Source of the DNA: JACDAN01 sp035697545
GTDB taxonomy: Bacteria > Actinomycetota > Thermoleophilia > Gaiellales > Gaiellaceae
Direction: 5' to 3'
NCBI GenBank assembly: GCA_035697545.1
Contig: DASSCT010000128.1
Span: 1 to 10,718, forward strand
DNA length: 10,718 bases
In this document: one piece after another, positions 1 to 6,129 of the stretch
How positions within the stretch are numbered: the stretch's first letter is position 1
Layout: the number at the start of each line of letters is the position of its first letter
Notes under the pieces: generated by a model
The model's input: only the letters and a program-made list of their open reading frames with translations
Database searches by the model: none
Told to the model about the DNA's origin: nothing
Program-made: the position numbers and the translations under genes

Positions 1-102
1 GGCGGCGCGATCGTCGGGGCGAGAATCGATCTCTGGTTCCCGACGGTCGAGCAGGCACGGACGTGGGGCAGCCGCGTCGTCACGATCACCGTTCACTCCT
101 AG
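1..102 (+). CDS. 3' end of an unidentified protein-coding gene (partial)
   Basis: Frame 1 is open from the first base to a TAG at 100-102 and gives 33 C-terminal residues, beginning GGAIVGARIDLW and ending VVTITVHS. Nearly every codon ends in G or C, as in the genes around it, which supports real coding. The 5' part lies outside the window, so neither length nor family can be judged. The tail is glycine-rich and then strand-like, with hydrophobic residues alternating with others. A sensor kinase would be a natural partner for the response regulator 24 bp downstream, but I see no kinase motif in these residues and do not claim it. The function is unknown. Confidence 0.65.
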   Translation, partial: GGAIVGARIDLWFPTVEQARTWGSRVVTITVHS

Positions 103-126
103 ACACGCGGGGGTATCCCTCTGACA

Positions 127-819
127 ATGCGAACGGTGAAGACGGAAGCGCCAAATCCTCGCGACCCTGCGAGCCCGGACTCGTTACGGGTCATGCTCGT
201 CGACGACCACGACCTCTTCAGGACGGGGCTGAGAAACCTGCTCGAGGAACAGGGCGTCCACATCGTCGCGGAGGCTTCTGAAGGGGCCACGGCGCTGAGC
301 CTCGTCCAGGAGCTCACACCAGACGTCGTCGTGATGGATCTGAACATGCCGGGCATGAACGGGATCGAGGCGACGCAGGAGATCGCCCGGCTCGCTCCCT
401 TGACGCGTGTCGTCGTCCTCACGATCTCGGATCAGGACGCTGACGTCATGGACGCGATCCTCGCCGGCGCCTGCGGCTACCTGCTCAAGGACTCCTCGAT
501 CCAAGACCTGATGCAGGGGATTCGCGCGGCCTCCGTGGGCGAGGCCCTGATCTCACCTCACATCGCCGCGAAAGTCCTGCAGCGGATCAGAGCCTCGGGC
601 GTTGCGAGCGACTCCGCGGTTCCGGCCCCCGAGCTCTCCGATCGCGAAAACGAGGTCCTGAGGCTGATCGCGAACGGCAAGGACAACGCCGAGATCGCCG
701 GGGACCTTCACATCAGCCCGAAGACGGTCAAGAACCACATCTCGAACATCCTCATGAAGCTCCAGATCGAAAACCGGATTCAGGCCGCGGTCTACGCGGT
801 GCGGCGCGGCCTCGTCTAG
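127..819 (+). CDS. NarL/FixJ-family two-component response regulator
   Basis: The product has 230 residues: an N-terminal receiver domain (about 20-140), a linker, and a LuxR-type helix-turn-helix domain (about 169-229). The receiver signature is complete: the acidic pair D26-D27 followed by H28, phospho-acceptor D71 in the MDLNMPGMNG context, T99 in VVVLTIS, and K121 in GYLLKD. The DNA-binding part carries the family pattern LSDRENEVLRLIANG and then SPKTVKNHISNILMKL. Proteins of this family are phosphorylated by a histidine kinase, dimerise and activate or repress promoters; the target here is unknown. The ATG at 127 gives about 20 residues ahead of the receiver core. A later in-frame ATG at 193 would cut into the first strand, so 127 is preferred, although no strong Shine-Dalgarno is visible. 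No kinase gene is visible in the window. The gene ends 13 bp from the stop of the convergent gene. Confidence 0.95.
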   Translation: MRTVKTEAPNPRDPASPDSLRVMLVDDHDLFRTGLRNLLEEQGVHIVAEASEGATALSLVQELTPDVVVMDLNMPGMNGIEATQEIARLAPLTRVVVLTISDQDADVMDAILAGACGYLLKDSSIQDLMQGIRAASVGEALISPHIAAKVLQRIRASGVASDSAVPAPELSDRENEVLRLIANGKDNAEIAGDLHISPKTVKNHISNILMKLQIENRIQAAVYAVRRGLV

Positions 820-832
820 GCAGCCGGCCGGT

Positions 833-1159
833 CTAGGCGACGCGCGCTTGGCGCTCGCCCGTCCTGAGGACGGCGAGAAGGTCGCGCAACGAGTCCAACT
901 CGCGACGGCGCCGGGTCAGCAGCCGAGCGAGAGCCGAAAGCTCGAGGGCCTGCTCCACGCTGCTCTCCCCGTCCAGCTGGACGGCGTTCTCGGAGATCCT
1001 GATTTCGAGACGGTGGCACTCCGCATCCAGGGAGAGCGCGCACGCGTACCCGTCGGTGAGCGTCTCTTCGATGCGCTCCCGGCCGGGTTGCTCGCCGTGC
1101 TCGATCCCCTCGATGAGGCTGTGCAGGCGTTCGGTGACTGCGGCAAGTTGGTTTCCCAC
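833..1159 (-). CDS. Small helical protein of unknown function (108 aa)
   Basis: I do not recognise this family. The GTG start at 1157-1159 is supported by a GGGAG Shine-Dalgarno at 1166-1170, six bases upstream. The product is soluble, has no signal peptide or membrane segment, and looks mostly alpha-helical. It has an N-terminal helix (about 3-20), a charged loop, a middle part with two cysteines (C40 and C48), and a leucine- and arginine-rich C-terminal helix (about 68-100, containing LARLLTRRRRELDSL) that could form a coiled coil or dimer interface. It converges on the response regulator gene with a 13-bp gap and diverges from the dacB-like gene across an 86-bp spacer holding a plausible promoter. 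Coding is supported by the ribosome binding site, GC-rich third positions and the snug fit between neighbours. A regulatory or adaptor role is possible but unproven. Confidence 0.72.
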   Translation of the reverse strand: MGNQLAAVTERLHSLIEGIEHGEQPGRERIEETLTDGYACALSLDAECHRLEIRISENAVQLDGESSVEQALELSALARLLTRRRRELDSLRDLLAVLRTGERQARVA

Positions 1160-1176
1160 TGTCGTCTCCCGCGTCG

Positions 1177-1205
1177 ATTATCACCGTGTGGACAGGAGTT
1201 GCCTA
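1177..1205 (-). promoter_or_regulatory. Candidate sigma-70-type promoter for the 108-aa protein gene
   Basis: Read on the minus strand, TAGGCA (1200-1205, four of six matches to TTGACA) and GATAAT (1177-1182, five of six to TATAAT) are separated by exactly 17 bases. Transcription would begin near 1170, right at the GGGAG ribosome binding site, leaving a very short leader. The -35 box overlaps a perfect 10-bp palindrome (GCCTATAGGC, 1201-1210), and the inverted repeat GGCCG-AA-CGGCC follows at 1208-1219. Either could be an operator acting on both divergent genes. This is a pattern match only. Confidence 0.4.
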
Positions 1206-1245
1206 TAGGCCGAACGGCCCATTTCCTTAATCGACAGGACCTAGA

Positions 1246-2460
1246 ATGACGCGGGTGCGGCGCCTTTCCGTCGTAATCCTTGCGCTCGTCGGCGCCGTCT
1301 CGCTCGCCGCGACGGCTACGGCCGGCCCTGCTCCGATCGCGACACGGCTGGCTCGCGCCCTTTCCGTTCCGCACGTCAAGGCGTCGCGCTCAGCCGCCGT
1401 CGCCGTCGACCTCGAGACCGGGGAGGCGGTGTTCGCTCGCCACCAGACGCTCGCGCTCGTCCCTGCCTCGAACGAGAAGCTCGCAGTCGCCTATGCCGCG
1501 CTCTCGCTCCTCGGGCCGACCTACCGGCTCGAGACCGTCGTCTACGGGGAAGGCGCGCTCGCCGGCGCTGTGTGGAAGGGCCGGCTCGTGCTGAAGGGGT
1601 TCGGCGACCCGACGCTCACGCGCCGAGACCTCCGAGCGCTGGCGCTCCAGGTGCGAGCCGCGGGCGTCCGGCGGGTGACCGGCGGGATCGAGGTGGACGA
1701 GTCCTATTTCGACTCGCGGAGGACCGGGCCGGCCTGGAAGCCCTACTACTACCTCAACGAATCGCCGTCGCTCTCCGCGCTGACCGTCGACCGGGGCCGT
1801 TTCCGGGGCTGGCTGACCAGGGAGCCCGCGATGGCCGCGGGCACGCTGTTTCGGTTCGCGCTCCGCTCGGCCGGAGTCGCCGTCCAGGGCCGGACCTCGA
1901 GGGGAGTGGCCGACCCACTAGCCGAACAACTTGCGCTGACGGAATCCGAGCCGCTAGTCCGCATCGTGCGGTACATGAATACGGAGAGCGATAACTTCAC
2001 CGCCGAGCTCCTTCTCAAGCAGCTCGGCGCCGTTGACGGAGCCGGCGGCACGAGTGCCGCCGGGGCTGCATCTGTTCGCCGTGTGCTCCACGAAGGGGCC
2101 GTTCCGTTGACGGGAGTCCGGATCGTCGACGGCTCCGGTCTCTCGCCGCGCAACCGGCTTACGGCGGCGGCCTTGATCGGGATCCTCGTTGCCGCATGGC
2201 ACGACCCGGTGATCCGTCCGGCCTTCGTGCAGTCCCTGGCCGTGGCCGGCGTCAACGGCACGCTACGGCGCCGAATGCGTGCGCCGCCGGCCCGTGGCGC
2301 CGTGCATGCGAAGACCGGAACGACCCTGGAATCGTCGGCGCTCTCCGGCTACGTGCGGACGAAGTACGCCTTCGCCGTGCTCCAGAACGGACGGCCGGTG
2401 TCCCAGTTCTGGGCCCGGCGTGCCCAGGATCAGTTCGCCCGCGTCCTAGCCGCTCAGTAG
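1246..2460 (+). CDS. dacB: D-alanyl-D-alanine carboxypeptidase/endopeptidase, S13 (PBP4) family, short form
   Basis: The protein has 404 residues and is a penicillin-binding enzyme that trims or cleaves peptidoglycan cross-links outside the membrane. A typical export signal occupies residues 1-27 (MTRVRR, then the hydrophobic VVILALVGAVSL, then an alanine-rich cleavage zone ending ATATAG). All three active-site motifs are present: S75-N-E-K78 in the PASNEK context, S248-D249-N250 in NTESDNF, and K356-T357-G358 in HAKTGTT. The S13-typical DGSGLS lies at 295-300. ATG 1246 has an AGGA Shine-Dalgarno at 1236-1239. The distance from SxxK to SxN is 173 residues. In the classic members (E. coli PBP4, Actinomadura R39) it is roughly 245-250, so much of the inserted domain II/III region is missing. 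The SxN-to-KTG distance (108) is normal. The 3' end overlaps the ligA stop region by 15 bp, tail to tail. Confidence 0.93.
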   Translation: MTRVRRLSVVILALVGAVSLAATATAGPAPIATRLARALSVPHVKASRSAAVAVDLETGEAVFARHQTLALVPASNEKLAVAYAALSLLGPTYRLETVVYGEGALAGAVWKGRLVLKGFGDPTLTRRDLRALALQVRAAGVRRVTGGIEVDESYFDSRRTGPAWKPYYYLNESPSLSALTVDRGRFRGWLTREPAMAAGTLFRFALRSAGVAVQGRTSRGVADPLAEQLALTESEPLVRIVRYMNTESDNFTAELLLKQLGAVDGAGGTSAAGAASVRRVLHEGAVPLTGVRIVDGSGLSPRNRLTAAALIGILVAAWHDPVIRPAFVQSLAVAGVNGTLRRRMRAPPARGAVHAKTGTTLESSALSGYVRTKYAFAVLQNGRPVSQFWARRAQDQFARVLAAQ

Positions 2461-4464
2461 CGACTCGAGCTCCTCTTCCGTCAGGAGCGGCACCCCTTCG
2501 CGCTGGGCCTTCGTCAGCTTCGAGGCACCGGGCTCCTCACCGACAACGAGCCCGGTCGTCTTCTTGGACACCGAGCTTGTGACCTTCGCGCCGCGCGCTT
2601 CGAGCTCGGCCTGCGCCAGCTCGCGCGTCCTGCGCTCGAGCGTGCCCGTGATCACGTAGGTCTGCCCTGTCAGCGGCCCTTCCGGCGGCCGGTCCTCATC
2701 GCCGGACTCGAAGCGGAGGCCCAGCTGCCGCAGCTCCTCGACGAGCCGCCTGTTGTCCTCGTCGGAGAACCACTCCACGATCGCCTCGGCGCGCTCTGGA
2801 CCGATCCCGTCCACCTCGACGACGTCCTCCTGCGCAGCTCCCATCAGCCGGTCGACGGAACCGAAATGGCGTGTGAGGCTCTGCGCCGTCACCCAGCCGA
2901 CGTCAGGGATGTTGAGCCCGAACAGGACCCGCCGAAACGGGATCGATTTCGACGCCTGGATCGCATCGACGACATTCGTCGCGCTGCGCTCCTGGAAGCC
3001 GTCCAGCTCGAGCAGCTGCTCCTTGGTCAGCCGGTAGAGATCCGGCAGCGACCGCACGAGGCCGAGATCCCAGAGGCGGCGAACCAGCTGCTCGCCCACG
3101 CCGTCGATGTCCGCTGCCGCCATCACCCAGTTGTTCAGCGACTCGAGCCCGCGCGAGGGGCAAGCGCGGTTCGGGCAACGATGCATCGCCTCGCCCTCGG
3201 GCCTCACGATCTCCGTGCCGCAAAGAGGGCAATTTGCAGGCATCTTGAACGGCTTCGTCCCGCGCCGGTGGGCGCCCGCCGGACCGACGATCTGGGGGAT
3301 GACGTCACCAGCCCGCTGGACGATCACCTCGTCGCCCTCGCGAATGTCCTTCCGATTGATGTCCTCCTCGTTGTGCAGCGTGGCGCGTGAGATCGTCACG
3401 CCGCCCACCTCGACCGGCTCGAGCATCGCCCACGGATTGAGCGCGCCGGTGCGCCCGACGCGGATCGCGATCTTGTTGAGCCGGGTAGTGGCAGTCATCG
3501 GCGCCCACTTGTAGGCGCGCGCCCAGCGCGGGCGCTCGTGGAGGGCGCCGAGCGTCCGCTGGTGCGCGAACGAGTCCACCTTGATCACGATCCCGTCGAT
3601 CTCATAGTCGAGCTCGATCCGCTTCCGCTCCCACTCGGCGCACCGCTTCGCGACCTCCGCGATCGTCTCCAGCCGCTCGGCATGGGGGTTCGTACGGAAG
3701 CCGTGCTCGCGAAGCCATTCGAGGAGCTCCCACTGCGAACCGAGGTCGAGGCCCTCGCTGTGGCCCGCGCCGTAGACCCAAATCGCCAGCGGCCGGTCGG
3801 CCGTGATCTGAGGGTTCTTCTGCCGGAGGGAGCCTGCTGCGGCGTTGCGCGGGTTCGGCGCCGTCTTCTTCCCCTCGGCCACGAGGCGCTCGTTGAACGC
3901 GGTAAAGCCGGAGAGGGGCATGTAGACCTCGCCGCGCACCTCGAGCACCCTCGGTGCGTCGTCGCCGAGCACACGCAGCGGGATCGACGGAATCGTCCTG
4001 AGGTTGGGCGTCACCTCCTCTCCCTGGCGGCCGTCGCCTCTCGTCGCTCCACGCGTGAGGATGCCGTTCTCGTACACGAGTGAGATGGCGGAGCCGTCGA
4101 TCTTCGGCTCGATGATCCAGGCGACGTCCTCCGGAGGCACGTCCAGACGCTTGCAGACGTCCTGCGCCCACTTGTCGACCGCCTCGTCCGTCGTCACCTT
4201 CTCGAGCGAGCCCATCGGCGAGAGGTGCTCCACCTTCGCGAACCGGTCGGAGAGCGGGGCGCCGACGCGCCGGATCGGAGAGTCGGGCGTCGCGAGCTCC
4301 GGATGCTCTTCTTCGAGCGCCTTCAGCTCGTCGAAGAGGCGGTCGTATTCGGCATCGGAGACCTCTGGATCGTCGAGGATGTGGTACCGGTAGTTGTGGT
4401 GCTCGATCGACTTCCGGAGCTCCGCAGCCCGCCCTGAAAGATCACTCTTGGCCTTCGTCGTCAT
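2446..4464 (-). CDS. ligA: NAD+-dependent DNA ligase LigA
   Basis: This is the replicative and repair ligase that joins DNA nicks using NAD+. From the ATG at 4462-4464 the product is 672 residues, the usual LigA size, with all domains in order. The Ia domain binds NMN (about 10-70, with HHNYRYHILDDPEVSDAEYD). The adenylation domain has the catalytic lysine K121 in EPKIDG and the conserved TRGDGRQGEEVT. The OB fold contains VGRTG and ATLHNEEDI. The zinc finger is C412-x2-C415-x14-C430-x4-C435. Helix-hairpin-helix repeats cover about 445-590 and a C-terminal BRCT domain about 597-672. The frame stays open upstream to 4617, but that stretch runs through a strong hairpin and lacks ligase-like sequence, and the family N-terminus begins at the 4464 ATG. 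No Shine-Dalgarno is visible there. A TAnnnT box nine bases upstream suggests a nearly leaderless transcript. truA lies upstream in the same direction. Confidence 0.97.
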   Translation of the reverse strand: MTTKAKSDLSGRAAELRKSIEHHNYRYHILDDPEVSDAEYDRLFDELKALEEEHPELATPDSPIRRVGAPLSDRFAKVEHLSPMGSLEKVTTDEAVDKWAQDVCKRLDVPPEDVAWIIEPKIDGSAISLVYENGILTRGATRGDGRQGEEVTPNLRTIPSIPLRVLGDDAPRVLEVRGEVYMPLSGFTAFNERLVAEGKKTAPNPRNAAAGSLRQKNPQITADRPLAIWVYGAGHSEGLDLGSQWELLEWLREHGFRTNPHAERLETIAEVAKRCAEWERKRIELDYEIDGIVIKVDSFAHQRTLGALHERPRWARAYKWAPMTATTRLNKIAIRVGRTGALNPWAMLEPVEVGGVTISRATLHNEEDINRKDIREGDEVIVQRAGDVIPQIVGPAGAHRRGTKPFKMPANCPLCGTEIVRPEGEAMHRCPNRACPSRGLESLNNWVMAAADIDGVGEQLVRRLWDLGLVRSLPDLYRLTKEQLLELDGFQERSATNVVDAIQASKSIPFRRVLFGLNIPDVGWVTAQSLTRHFGSVDRLMGAAQEDVVEVDGIGPERAEAIVEWFSDEDNRRLVEELRQLGLRFESGDEDRPPEGPLTGQTYVITGTLERRTRELAQAELEARGAKVTSSVSKKTTGLVVGEEPGASKLTKAQREGVPLLTEEELESLLSG

Positions 4465-4472
4465 CGCGGGCG

Positions 4473-4478
4473 AGCGTA
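4473..4478 (-). promoter_or_regulatory. Possible -10 box for ligA
   Basis: On the minus strand TACGCT fits the TAnnnT pattern common in high-GC actinobacterial promoters. Its 3' edge is nine bases from the ligA ATG, so transcription would start at or about two bases before the start codon. This matches the lack of a Shine-Dalgarno sequence. No -35 match is visible at 16-18 bases, where the long hairpin lies instead. The evidence is weak on its own. Confidence 0.28.
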
Positions 4479-4483
4479 CCGAC

Positions 4484-4520
4484 GGGGCGTGGGGGAACCC
4501 CTGGTTCCCCCACGGACCCC
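4484..4520. repeat. Long inverted repeat (hairpin) upstream of ligA
   Basis: CGTGGGGGAACC (4488-4499) and GGTTCCCCCACG (4503-4514) are perfect reverse complements around a 3-base CCT loop. The stem extends by four more G-C pairs (4484-4487 with 4517-4520) across a 2-base bulge. It begins 20 bp before the ligA start, outside any coding region. It could be a transcription terminator for truA, a 5' control element, a protein-binding palindrome, or one copy of a dispersed intergenic repeat. Sequence alone does not choose among these. There is no T-tract on either side. Confidence 0.75.
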
Positions 4521-4723
4521 CTCCTTTCCCGCGGGATGCCGGTTCGAGCCTGGACGGAGCCGCCTTCTGGCTCGTTTGTTCACACGTTCTTGCGTTTGTG
4601 AGCCTCCCGCGCGGCAAAGCCGCACTCCGGCGGCAGATCGATGTTCGCTCCCAGCAACGGGGATTCGCCGCCTCTACGTCGAAGCGCCGGTTGGCGGGCG
4701 GACGATCCTCTCCCCCCGCCCCC

Positions 4724-4759
4724 AGGCCCCGGGCGGCCGGCTACAAGCCGTCGGGGCCT
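4724..4759 (-). terminator. Candidate hairpin terminator of truA
   Basis: The outer arms AGGCCCCG (4724-4731) and CGGGGCCT (4752-4759) pair over 8 bp. An inner stem CGGCT/AGCCG (4738-4742 with 4746-4750) closes a 3-base loop. The structure starts one base after the truA stop codon. On the transcript it is followed by a G-rich run rather than a U-tract, so it is not a classic intrinsic terminator. Hairpins without U-tracts are commonly proposed as terminators in high-GC actinobacteria. An RNA-stability role is an alternative. Confidence 0.42.
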
Positions 4760-5479
4760 TCAGTAGTGGACCTGCTCGAGGTAGAGGCCCCACGGTGGGG
4801 CTGTCGTGCCTGCGTCTGCTCTTGCTCCGGGGCCGCAGATCAGCTCGGTGATCCGTTCCGGCGGGAGTTCGAGCATCGTCCCGACCAGGGTTCGGACCAT
4901 GTGGCGAAGGAAGCTGTCTGCCGTGATTTCGAGCTCGAGGAGCTCGTTTCGGTCAACCCAACGGACCTCCATCACCTTGCGGACGAACACTTCATGCTGG
5001 GTCTCCGTCGGCGTGAACGCGCGGAAGTCACGTTCGCCGAGCAGCAGTGCCGCCGCTTCGTCGAGCGCGTCGCGATCGATTGGACGCGGATACCACCAGG
5101 CACGCCGGGCCTCGAACGGCGAGGGTGAGCGTCGCCGGAAGATCCGATAGCGATAACTGCGTGCCCTTGCGGAGTGCCGGGCGTGGAAGTCGGCAGCCGC
5201 TTCGTCGGCGGCGACCACCGAGACGTCGTCCGGCAGGTTTGCGTTCATGGCCTCGGCCGCGCGCTCGACGGACGGGCCTCCAGCCGTTTCGACGCTCGCG
5301 ACCTGGCCGAGGGCGTGGACACCGGTGTCTGTGCGCCCGGCCACCGCGAGGCGGTCCCAGGATCGGTAGACGGCATCGAGCGCGGCCTGTAGCGCGCCCT
5401 CCACCGTGCGCTGCCCCGGCTGCGCGGCCCAGCCGCGGAACCCCGTGCCGTCGTACTCGAGTGTCAGCTTGAGCTGCAA
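4760..5479 (-). CDS. truA: tRNA pseudouridine(38-40) synthase TruA
   Basis: TruA converts uridines 38-40 in the anticodon stem-loop of many tRNAs to pseudouridine. The 239-residue product is a little shorter than most family members but complete. The N-terminus LEYDGTGFRGWAAQPGQRTVEGAL is typical, catalytic D51 lies in GRTDTGVHA, and the second half has SYRYRIF, FRAFTPTE and RHMVRTLVG. The C-terminal signature TTAPPWGLYLEQVHY is intact. The start is TTG at 5477-5479. No other in-frame start lies nearby and no Shine-Dalgarno is visible. The start is only 20 bp from the divergent GTG of the 209-residue protein gene. truA often follows rplQ directly in bacteria. Here that opposite-strand gene is placed between them. 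Confidence 0.96.
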   Translation of the reverse strand: MQLKLTLEYDGTGFRGWAAQPGQRTVEGALQAALDAVYRSWDRLAVAGRTDTGVHALGQVASVETAGGPSVERAAEAMNANLPDDVSVVAADEAAADFHARHSARARSYRYRIFRRRSPSPFEARRAWWYPRPIDRDALDEAAALLLGERDFRAFTPTETQHEVFVRKVMEVRWVDRNELLELEITADSFLRHMVRTLVGTMLELPPERITELICGPGARADAGTTAPPWGLYLEQVHY

Positions 5480-5487
5480 CGCGTGCG

Positions 5488-5493
5488 TATCAT
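5488..5493 (+). promoter_or_regulatory. -10 box of a likely leaderless promoter
   Basis: TATCAT matches five of six bases of TATAAT and lies exactly at -12 to -7 relative to the GTG at 5500. Transcription would therefore begin on the start codon itself. Leaderless starts of this kind are common in actinobacteria. No good -35 match is present. No Shine-Dalgarno precedes the GTG, in agreement with this reading. Confidence 0.5.
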
Positions 5494-5499
5494 CGCCGC

Positions 5500-6129
5500 G
5501 TGGCCGAAGAAGACTGGCGCGTCGAGGTCGAGCTCGACGACGAGGAGCAGGGCTACTCGCTCACGGAGCGCCTACGCGCGTCAGACCTCGACGAGCAGGC
5601 TCGGGCGCGGCTCGGCGAGCGCGTCGTCGTCTCGCGCGACGGCTCCCGGCTCTTCCTTTACGCCTCGAGCGAGTCACAGCTACGAGAGGCGGAGCAGGTG
5701 ATCCGCGACCTCGTCGCGCGCCACGGCCTGAGCGCGGAGATCTCGACGACTCGTTGGCACCCGGTCGAGCAGACGTGGCGAGATGCCTCGATCCCGCTGC
5801 CGACGACGCCTGAATCGATCGAGGAGGAGCGGACGAGCCGCGAGGACGCGGACCAACGGGACGCCGAGCGAACCGGCTCGTGGAGCTCGCACGTGCGGGT
5901 GGAGCTGCCGCATCGTGGTGACGCCGTCGACCTTGCCGCCATGCTCGAGGCCGAAGGGCAGAAGGTCCACCGCCGTTGGCGTTATGTCACCGTCGACGTC
6001 GCGACGGAGGAGGCGGCACAGGAGCTCGCCGACCGGCTCGCAGGCAGCCTGCCCAAGGACAGCGAACTGACGGTCGAGACGAAGCCGCCCGACCCCGTCT
6101 TCGTGTTCCTGGAGTCCCGGGGCGTCTAA
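5500..6129 (+). CDS. Two-domain alpha/beta protein of unknown function (209 aa)
   Basis: I do not recognise a named family. The product is soluble, strongly charged, and has no signal peptide or membrane segment. It appears to hold two related domains of beta-alpha-beta-beta-alpha-beta type, like ACT or ferredoxin-like folds. The first spans about 6-87: WRVEVEL, a helix, RVVVSRDGSRLFLYAS, the helix SQLREAEQVIRDLVARHG, then AEISTT. The second spans about 130-195: HVRVEL, a helix with DLAAMLEAEG, RRWRYVTVDV, the helix TEEAAQELADRLAG, then ELTVET. An acidic, glutamate- and arginine-rich linker (about 100-128) joins them. The GTG at 5500 is favoured by the -10 box. The gene fits exactly between truA (20 bp away, divergent) and rplQ (4-bp overlap of stop codons, convergent). 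A regulatory or RNA-binding role is only a guess from the fold and position. Confidence 0.82.
   Translation: MAEEDWRVEVELDDEEQGYSLTERLRASDLDEQARARLGERVVVSRDGSRLFLYASSESQLREAEQVIRDLVARHGLSAEISTTRWHPVEQTWRDASIPLPTTPESIEEERTSREDADQRDAERTGSWSSHVRVELPHRGDAVDLAAMLEAEGQKVHRRWRYVTVDVATEEAAQELADRLAGSLPKDSELTVETKPPDPVFVFLESRGV

Larger units (their letters stand above)
4465..4759. other. Structured spacer between truA and ligA
   Basis: This 295-bp stretch holds no convincing gene. Its open frames are long only because of GC bias and do not show family-like sequence. It contains, from the ligA side, a possible -10 box, a long near-perfect hairpin (4484-4520), an AT-richer island around 4573-4602 and a C-rich run (G-rich on the minus strand) at 4712-4730. 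At the truA stop there is a two-part hairpin (4724-4759). The layout suggests that truA transcription ends here and ligA transcription begins here, but no transcript evidence can be read from sequence. Confidence 0.5.

Noticed and set aside
1..102. Sensor histidine kinase C-terminus paired with the response regulator
   Set aside because: A glycine-containing strand pattern is not enough. No kinase motif is present in the 33 residues visible.
4535..4562. tRNA T-arm-like string GGTTCGAGCC
   Set aside because: The flanks do not form a 5-bp T-stem, and no acceptor stem, anticodon arm or D-arm can be built around it.
4573..4602. SOS (LexA) box resemblance: GTTC-ACAC-GTTC before ligA
   Set aside because: A LexA box needs GAAC-N4-GTTC as an inverted repeat. 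Here the two halves are direct repeats.
4465..4617. N-terminal extension of ligA by 51 codons, the frame being open to an upstream ATG at 4617
   Set aside because: The extension runs through a long hairpin, has no ligase-like sequence, and the conserved N-terminal domain begins right after the ATG at 4464.
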